Positions 14,309 to 14,503 of a stretch of 14,503 bases of DNA are shown here, one piece after another; the stretch's first letter is position 1; each line of letters begins with the position of its first letter. The position numbers and the translations under genes are program-made. Origin of the DNA: Acidaminobacter sp. (GTDB taxonomy: Bacteria; Bacillota_A; Clostridia; Peptostreptococcales; Acidaminobacteraceae); contig WXFH01000321.1 in the NCBI GenBank assembly GCA_009881125.1, positions 1 to 14,503 on the forward strand. Direction: 5' to 3'. The notes below the pieces were generated by a model, which saw only the letters and a program-made list of their open reading frames with translations, was not told the DNA's origin and made no database searches.

Positions 14309-14503
14309 GAGAGGACGGTTCACATACATCGGGATTATGGCTCAAGTCTCTCTTGAACAACTCACATCTATCATTTCGACCAATTTACTCTCTCGCAGGG
14401 CTTACAATCCCTCGGATGCTGCTTTCGCTCACACGTTTGTTCACCAACATCTCATTTAATCTTTGATCCCTTAACTACCCCAAATCAAGCAAGTCCCCGC
14501 TCA
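14309..14503. other. Right edge without a confident gene
   Basis: A 40-codon plus-strand frame (14337-14459) starts MAQVSLEQLTSIISTNLLSR and ends HTFVHQHLI. A short minus-strand frame overlaps it. The plus-strand frame lacks a convincing ribosome binding site, and neither frame was recognised. The stretch may belong to an element continuing beyond the window. Confidence 0.2.

Noticed and set aside
1..14503. tRNA, rRNA, integrase or attachment sites marking an integrated element
   Set aside because: I saw no tRNA cloverleaf, rRNA segment, integrase gene or flanking direct repeat within the window.

Overview
This window looks like an accessory (defence) island from a low-to-moderate GC Gram-positive bacterium, most likely a clostridial-type Firmicute. 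The reasons are strong purine-rich ribosome binding sites, frequent TTG starts, AT-rich intergenic DNA and an IS21-type remnant. The species cannot be named from the sequence.

Layout. Positions 1-900 hold no intact gene: three related repeat copies (about 164, 107 and 163 bp), a stub of an IS21-family istA gene with its terminal 21-bp-spaced repeats, and an orphan hairpin. Positions 901-2821 (minus strand) carry an AAA/ABC-type ATPase followed by a small TOPRIM-fold protein, an arrangement typical of AbiL/RloAB/PARIS-type phage-defence pairs. Positions 3160-10190 (minus strand) carry a complete type I restriction-modification operon, hsdR-hsdM-hsdS, followed by a TTG-started gene resembling the DUF6414 family. 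Positions 10394-12077 (minus strand) encode a CoiA-like zinc-ribbon/PD-(D/E)XK protein followed by a three-helix membrane protein. Positions 12415-12795 contain what looks like a broken plus-strand gene, 12867-13874 an intact plus-strand SHOCT-domain gene, and 13875-14503 repeat remnants, short open frames and a large imperfect inverted repeat.

How it fits together. HsdR, HsdM and HsdS would form a restriction enzyme that cleaves unmodified invading DNA. The ATPase/TOPRIM pair is a plausible second, abortive-infection-like layer. The CoiA-like nuclease plus membrane protein may be a third, uncharacterised module.

The most unusual observation is that degenerate copies of one coding-derived segment lie in the gaps between these modules (1-166, 402-508, 683-845, 2944-3158, 10233-10362, 12224-12340, 14048-14205). 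Several can be aligned by translation, with largely synonymous changes between two of them (10233-10362 and 12224-12340). This suggests the island was assembled from, or is exchanged as, cassettes bounded by a common sequence. Family names here are recalled from sequence motifs, not from database searches.
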